The notes below the pieces were generated by a model that did no database searches, had not been told where the DNA came from, and saw only the letters and a program-made list of their open reading frames with translations. A DNA stretch of 7,889 nt from the NCBI GenBank assembly GCA_044341215.1, contig JBIISC010000044.1:1-7889 (forward strand), written 5' to 3'. Position numbers and translations under genes: made by a program. Within the stretch, counting starts at the first letter, position 1; the number at the start of each line of letters is the position of its first letter. Source of the stretch: JAFMIT01 sp044341215. GTDB taxonomy: Bacteria > Actinomycetota > Actinomycetes > S36-B12 > UBA5976. Of the stretch, positions 4,844 through 7,889 are shown in pieces.

Positions 4844-5722
4844 ATGGCTCGGAAAAATATCTTGCGTTTGTCTGACGATGAACGCCGGTTACTTGCTCGT
4901 CCCGCCTTCTATGCTGGAATGGCTTTTGCAATTCTGCTTTTATTGGTGCTTACAGGCTTAATTAACTCGCTGGATCAATCTTTAGTGTCTCAATTACACG
5001 TCAAACAACTTGGACTGCGTGATTTCTTCCGCGCTATCGAGATTCCAGGGCAGCGCCGGATTGTTTATCCTTTTGCAATCATGGTGGGTGTTCTCTTCAC
5101 TTTTCGCCGAAAAGACTTATTGCCTTTGATCGCAACAGTCTCAGCATTGGTATTCACAAATGCGGTTACAGGTATGTTCAAGATCTTGACCTTGCGAGCA
5201 TTTCCGAGGAATGAATTAGGTCCAGAAATTCGCACTTTGCCGATTTGGGATGCAGATAAGTTGGGTGCATTTCCTTCAGGACATGGCGCGAACGTGGCTG
5301 CAGTTTGCACGTTGCTTGTGTTGGCAGCTTTTTCCGCTCGCCCAAGATGGCGGCCATTCGCACCAGCCATTGCCGGACTTACCTTGATTCCTATCAGTGC
5401 TGTCTTTGTTAGTTCCTGGGCTTTGAATTTCCATTGGATGAGCGATCTGTTTGCAGGACTTGCACTTGGTATTTGCACAACCATCGTCGCAGCTCTTTGG
5501 GCATCACATTTGCCAGACCACTGGCGGCATCCAGAATTAGTGGGCAAACGCCGTTCGGTTGGTGCTCTAATTGTTCTTGGAACTATGGGTGTGATTTTTA
5601 TGTTTGCTGGGAACTCATTCTTGCAAGAGTCATACACGTCAGTTGTGTTGGTTGTTGGTACTTTGGCAGTGATTGCGTATCTAACTTCACAATCAATTAC
5701 TCGTAGAGCCTCTAAAAAATAA
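4844..5722 (+). CDS. PAP2-family membrane phosphatase, altered motifs
   Basis: A 292-residue membrane protein of the type-2 phosphatidic acid phosphatase family, which dephosphorylates lipid phosphates such as undecaprenyl pyrophosphate or phosphatidate. About six to eight hydrophobic segments are visible, including 21-40, 74-88, 92-110, 150-164, 173-192, 203-221, 240-257 and 264-280. The central motif 2 is intact: F-P144-S-G-H147. Motif 3 has His197 and Asp201 (FHWMSDLFAG) but reads SSWALNFH where SR-x5-H is usual, so the Arg is replaced by Ser191. Motif 1 (K-x6-RP) appears as K113-ILTLR-AFPR, with Arg displaced. The catalytic His residues remain, so activity is possible but not assured. The C-terminal 70 residues add two helices. 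ATG 4844 follows AAGGTG by 5 nt. The stop codon is 1 bp from that of convergent menJ. Confidence 0.8.
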   Translation: MARKNILRLSDDERRLLARPAFYAGMAFAILLLLVLTGLINSLDQSLVSQLHVKQLGLRDFFRAIEIPGQRRIVYPFAIMVGVLFTFRRKDLLPLIATVSALVFTNAVTGMFKILTLRAFPRNELGPEIRTLPIWDADKLGAFPSGHGANVAAVCTLLVLAAFSARPRWRPFAPAIAGLTLIPISAVFVSSWALNFHWMSDLFAGLALGICTTIVAALWASHLPDHWRHPELVGKRRSVGALIVLGTMGVIFMFAGNSFLQESYTSVVLVVGTLAVIAYLTSQSITRRASKK

Positions 5723-5723
5723 A

Positions 5724-6968
5724 TTAACTAAATGGTTTTCGGTGATCTAATGAAACTGAAATCTTTCCAAGTGCTCGCCACAATCTGGCTAATGCGTCTT
5801 TATCTTGTTCGGTAACAAGATTACCCATAATTCTCAAAGCGATTTCCATCAGCCAAGTAGAACGCATTCCGATTGGACCGGCTATCTTCAAAAATTCTGT
5901 CGAAGTTAAAACGCCTGCGATTCGACGAGCTGCTGAAAAAGCGAGTCCATAATGTTGACGCAATATCTCTGGCCATGCCGCTGTCATGTTGTTGGGATTC
6001 GATGCAAGGTAATCCGCAGCTAGTCGGCCGGTTTCAAGACCATAGTCAATTCCCTCACCATTCAGTGGATTTACACAACCTGCAGCATCACCAACAAAAA
6101 TCCAGTTAGCACCGGCAACGTTGCTTACTGCTCCACCCATTGGCAATAAAGCTGACCAAGGTTTTTGAACTTCACCAGAAAGTTTCCACTCTTCACGCTG
6201 TGAGTCAGCGTAGTAATCCATTAGTTGGCGCAGGTTTATATCTGCAGGACGTTTGGTGGTAGCCAAAGTTCCAACACCGATATTTACATTGCCATCGGCG
6301 AGTGGGAATATCCATCCATAACCAGAAAGAATTTGATTTTCGGTTCCGCGCAATTCCAAATGGGATGTAATCCAAGGATCATGGCTGCGTTCACTTGAAA
6401 TGTATCCACGAGCTGCAACACCATAGACAGTGTCTTTATGCCACTTACGATCAAGAATGCGACCTAGTTGAGATTTCGCACCGTCGGCCACTACAACACG
6501 TTTTGCAAAAATCTTTAGATCACCAGTGTCAGTTTTGAAAAGTACCGATGTGATTTTGCCATTTTCTTTTTCAACATCAAACGCACGGGCACCTTCAAGG
6601 GTTTTAGCCCCACTTGCAATTGCCACATCGCGAATCACTGCATCGAGAATTAATCGTGGTGCTGCACTTCCGTAATCAGGAAGATTTCCACCAGGCCAAG
6701 GTAGATACAGTGTTTTCCCAAAACCATTGGCACAAAGTCCGGTGTTGCGAGCTTGGCCAGCAAGCCAGTCGCCTAACCCCATTTTGTTGAGTTCTTTAAC
6801 TGCGCGTGGAGTTAAACCATCACCACAAGCTTTATCACGTGGAAAAGTCTGCGCATCGACAAGTAATACATCAATTCCATGCCGGGCACACCAGGCTGCA
6901 GCAGAAGATCCGGCAGGACCCGCACCAATGACAAGTACATCAGTCGAAAGCTCGGAAATCTGCGTCAT
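5724..6968 (-). CDS. menJ: Menaquinone reductase MenJ-type, geranylgeranyl reductase family flavoprotein
   Basis: An FAD enzyme that, in Mycobacterium (Rv0561c), saturates one isoprene unit of the menaquinone side chain at the inner membrane face. The 414 residues follow the family from end to end: FAD-binding GAGPAG (15-20); FPRDKACGDGLTPRAV (42-57) with Cys48 in the CGDG loop; VADGAKSQLGR (160-170); SGYGWIFPL and NIGVG (215-233); GDAAGCVNPLNGEGIDYGLE (293-312), the second FAD motif; and a C-terminal HRKPFS like the DRRPPFS I recall for Rv0561c. Close similarity over the whole length makes MenJ more likely than archaeal-type lipid or bacteriochlorophyll reductases. ATG 6968 fits the known N-terminus, but GTG 6989 (7 codons earlier) has GGAG 4 nt upstream and could be the true start. 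It is not next to other men genes here. It is divergent from fhaA. Confidence 0.9.
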   Translation of the reverse strand: MTQISELSTDVLVIGAGPAGSSAAAWCARHGIDVLLVDAQTFPRDKACGDGLTPRAVKELNKMGLGDWLAGQARNTGLCANGFGKTLYLPWPGGNLPDYGSAAPRLILDAVIRDVAIASGAKTLEGARAFDVEKENGKITSVLFKTDTGDLKIFAKRVVVADGAKSQLGRILDRKWHKDTVYGVAARGYISSERSHDPWITSHLELRGTENQILSGYGWIFPLADGNVNIGVGTLATTKRPADINLRQLMDYYADSQREEWKLSGEVQKPWSALLPMGGAVSNVAGANWIFVGDAAGCVNPLNGEGIDYGLETGRLAADYLASNPNNMTAAWPEILRQHYGLAFSAARRIAGVLTSTEFLKIAGPIGMRSTWLMEIALRIMGNLVTEQDKDALARLWRALGKISVSLDHRKPFS

Positions 6969-7016
6969 AACTAGGCAATCGTGGCACACCAATCTCCACG
7001 CGCATCTTGGGCTCTC

Positions 7017-7026
7017 ACATTACGAT
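7017..7026. promoter_or_regulatory. Overlapping divergent -10 elements between menJ and fhaA
   Basis: ACATTACGAT (7017-7026) carries TAATGT toward menJ (7022-7017) and TACGAT toward fhaA (7021-7026), both fitting TANNNT and sharing the TA. Predicted starts are near 7010 for menJ, giving a leader of about 40 nt, and near 7033 for fhaA, giving a leader of about 20 nt that contains GAGGGGA. No -35 matches are convincing. Confidence 0.35.
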
Positions 7027-7051
7027 GAGCCCTACCTAAAGAGGGGATTTT

Positions 7052-7738
7052 GTGGGAATTCTGGACCGCTTCGAAGACCGAATCAACCGAGTAGTTAACG
7101 GGGCATTCGCTAAGGCTTTTGAGTCCGAAGTTCAACCCGTTGAAATAGCCGCGGCCATTCAGGCTGAAGTGGATGAAAAAGCTATAATTGTTGGCGCCGG
7201 TCGCACCGTGGTGCCGAACAAGTTTCTAGTTGACCTATCTCAAGCAGACTACGAGCGACTTTTAACTTACGAGAATCCTTTGAAATCAGAGATTGCGGCC
7301 GTGATTCGCGAACACATCGTTACTCAGCGCTACACCACTTTGGGTCAAATCAAAATTGAGTTAGCTGTCGACGACGATTTAACAACCGGCGTTTTTCGCG
7401 TTACTTCTTCTGCCGAAGATGATGGCGGAGCACCAATCACTTCGAGTGAACAACTAGCCAGCCGCAAAGGTCCAACCGTTGTGATTGATGGATTTGTCCA
7501 TCCACTTACTCGCACTAAAACCATTATCGGTCGAAGCGAGGCTGCTGATATTCAAGTTGAAGATTCTGGTGTTTCTCGAAAGCATTGTGAAATAGATTTA
7601 CTTTCAACTCCAATTGTGCGCGACCTAGACTCAACAAACGGAACTTGGATTCACGGAGAACGTATCACTGAACAAAAACTTAGTGAAGACGTTGACATCA
7701 CTATTGGCACAACCGTTATTCAGTTTCGGATGCGTTAG
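7052..7738 (+). CDS. fhaA: FhaA: DUF3662 plus FHA domain protein
   Basis: A phosphothreonine-binding adaptor that in actinobacteria binds phosphorylated kinases and wall-synthesis factors such as MviN. The protein has two domains. Residues 1-115 are the DUF3662 domain (start MGILDRFEDRINRVVNGAFA, then VQPVEIAAAIQAEVD, and NKFLVDLS). Residues 142-228 are an FHA domain with the key residues G160-R161, S175-R-K-H178 and the S-T-N196-G-T loop. The linker between them is only about 25 residues. M. tuberculosis FhaA is 527 residues, as I recall, with a long Pro/Gln-rich middle, so this copy is a minimal version. GTG 7052 is supported by GAGGGGA (7041-7047), 4 nt upstream, and by the conserved N-terminus. 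The next gene, fhaB, starts 2 nt after the stop codon, so they form an operon. Confidence 0.93.
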   Translation: MGILDRFEDRINRVVNGAFAKAFESEVQPVEIAAAIQAEVDEKAIIVGAGRTVVPNKFLVDLSQADYERLLTYENPLKSEIAAVIREHIVTQRYTTLGQIKIELAVDDDLTTGVFRVTSSAEDDGGAPITSSEQLASRKGPTVVIDGFVHPLTRTKTIIGRSEAADIQVEDSGVSRKHCEIDLLSTPIVRDLDSTNGTWIHGERITEQKLSEDVDITIGTTVIQFRMR

Positions 7739-7740
7739 CC

Positions 7741-7889
7741 ATGTCTGAATTAGCGCTGACCCTTTTGCGGATGGGGTTCCTCGCGCTACTTTGGATTTTC
7801 ATCTACACAATTTTACGATTAATGCGTCAAGATCTAAATCGCGTAGATGCAAAATACACAAAGAAATCCGCAATCAGTCCTAACGACTT
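7741..7889 (+). CDS. fhaB: FhaB/FipA FHA-domain membrane protein, N-terminal part
   Basis: The first 49 codons of a gene that runs off the right end. The protein begins with one membrane helix (about residues 3-24, LALTLLRMGFLALLWIFIYT), followed by RLMRQDLNRVDAKYTKK on the cytoplasmic side. This matches the start of mycobacterial FhaB (Rv0019c), where a similar 'GFLxLLW(V/I)FI' helix and an 'LR' turn precede the linker and C-terminal FHA domain. FhaB/FipA links PknA/PknB phosphorylation to FtsZ and FtsQ during division. It follows fhaA by 2 nt, the conserved order. The FHA domain itself is not in the window, so the assignment rests on the helix and context. Confidence 0.85.
   Translation, partial: MSELALTLLRMGFLALLWIFIYTILRLMRQDLNRVDAKYTKKSAISPND

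Noticed and set aside
5065..5637. A 190-codon open frame on the minus strand
   Set aside because: It is antisense to the PAP2 gene, has no recognisable motifs and its composition is what a mirrored membrane-protein gene gives. The PAP2 frame explains the region.
1..7889. CRISPR arrays, insertion sequences, tRNA or rRNA genes, phage or defence genes
   Set aside because: I saw no regularly spaced repeats, transposase motifs, cloverleaf-like sequences or rRNA segments, and all sizeable genes have ordinary chromosomal assignments.

Overview
The window looks like a piece of chromosome from a small-genome, moderate-GC actinobacterium, most like the free-living freshwater acI / Nanopelagicales type. 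This is inferred from gene content and not computed. The evidence is an FhaA-FhaB pair (FHA-domain partners of the actinobacterial Ser/Thr kinases), a MenJ-type menaquinone reductase very close to what I recall of Mycobacterium Rv0561c, an actinobacterial-type TMEM165/GDT1 protein (motifs ELPDKS and EWGDIT), and a DUF4446-pheA pair. Genes are short and very tightly packed: 1-2 bp between convergent stop codons, and 23 and 46 bp between some divergent start codons. Base composition is balanced to slightly AT-rich.

Layout. 1-675 (minus): 5' part of pheA (prephenate dehydratase, phenylalanine synthesis), preceded by a DUF4446 membrane-anchored protein. 699-1301 (plus): TMEM165/GDT1 cation transporter, divergent from DUF4446 across only 23 bp. 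1302-1788: the one long stretch without an intact gene. It holds a strong hairpin terminator (1422-1465) and, on the minus strand, what looks like a frameshifted gene remnant (1480-1775), possibly of a globin-like protein. 1789-2253 (plus): DinB-like protein, tail-to-tail with a minus-strand zinc-ribbon membrane protein (2256-2813). 3083-3784 (plus): a secreted protein with a CBM41/pullulanase-type starch-binding domain plus an Ig-like domain. It has a good ribosome binding site, favoured-looking codons, a palindromic site in its leader and a bidirectional terminator. 3841-4797 (minus): a VanY-type D,D-carboxypeptidase followed by a small three-helix membrane protein, as one operon. 4844-5722 (plus): a PAP2-family phosphatase with unusual active-site motifs. 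5724-6968 (minus): menJ. 7052-7889 (plus): fhaA and the start of fhaB, probably the head of the conserved fhaA-fhaB-pstP-rodA-pbpA-pknA-pknB cell-wall/kinase cluster that would continue beyond the window.

How it fits together. Several genes concern the cell envelope: VanY trims peptidoglycan peptides, PAP2 may dephosphorylate lipid carriers, FhaA/FhaB link kinases to wall synthesis, and MenJ tunes the quinone pool. The genes are arranged as short divergent and convergent transcription units rather than one pathway operon. I see no tRNA, rRNA, CRISPR array, insertion sequence or defence system. The observations most worth a second look are the broken minus-strand gene at 1480-1775, the stand-alone secreted starch-binding protein with its palindromic leader, the PAP2 protein with altered catalytic motifs, and overlapping back-to-back -10 promoter elements at three divergent gene pairs, two of which suggest leaderless mRNAs.
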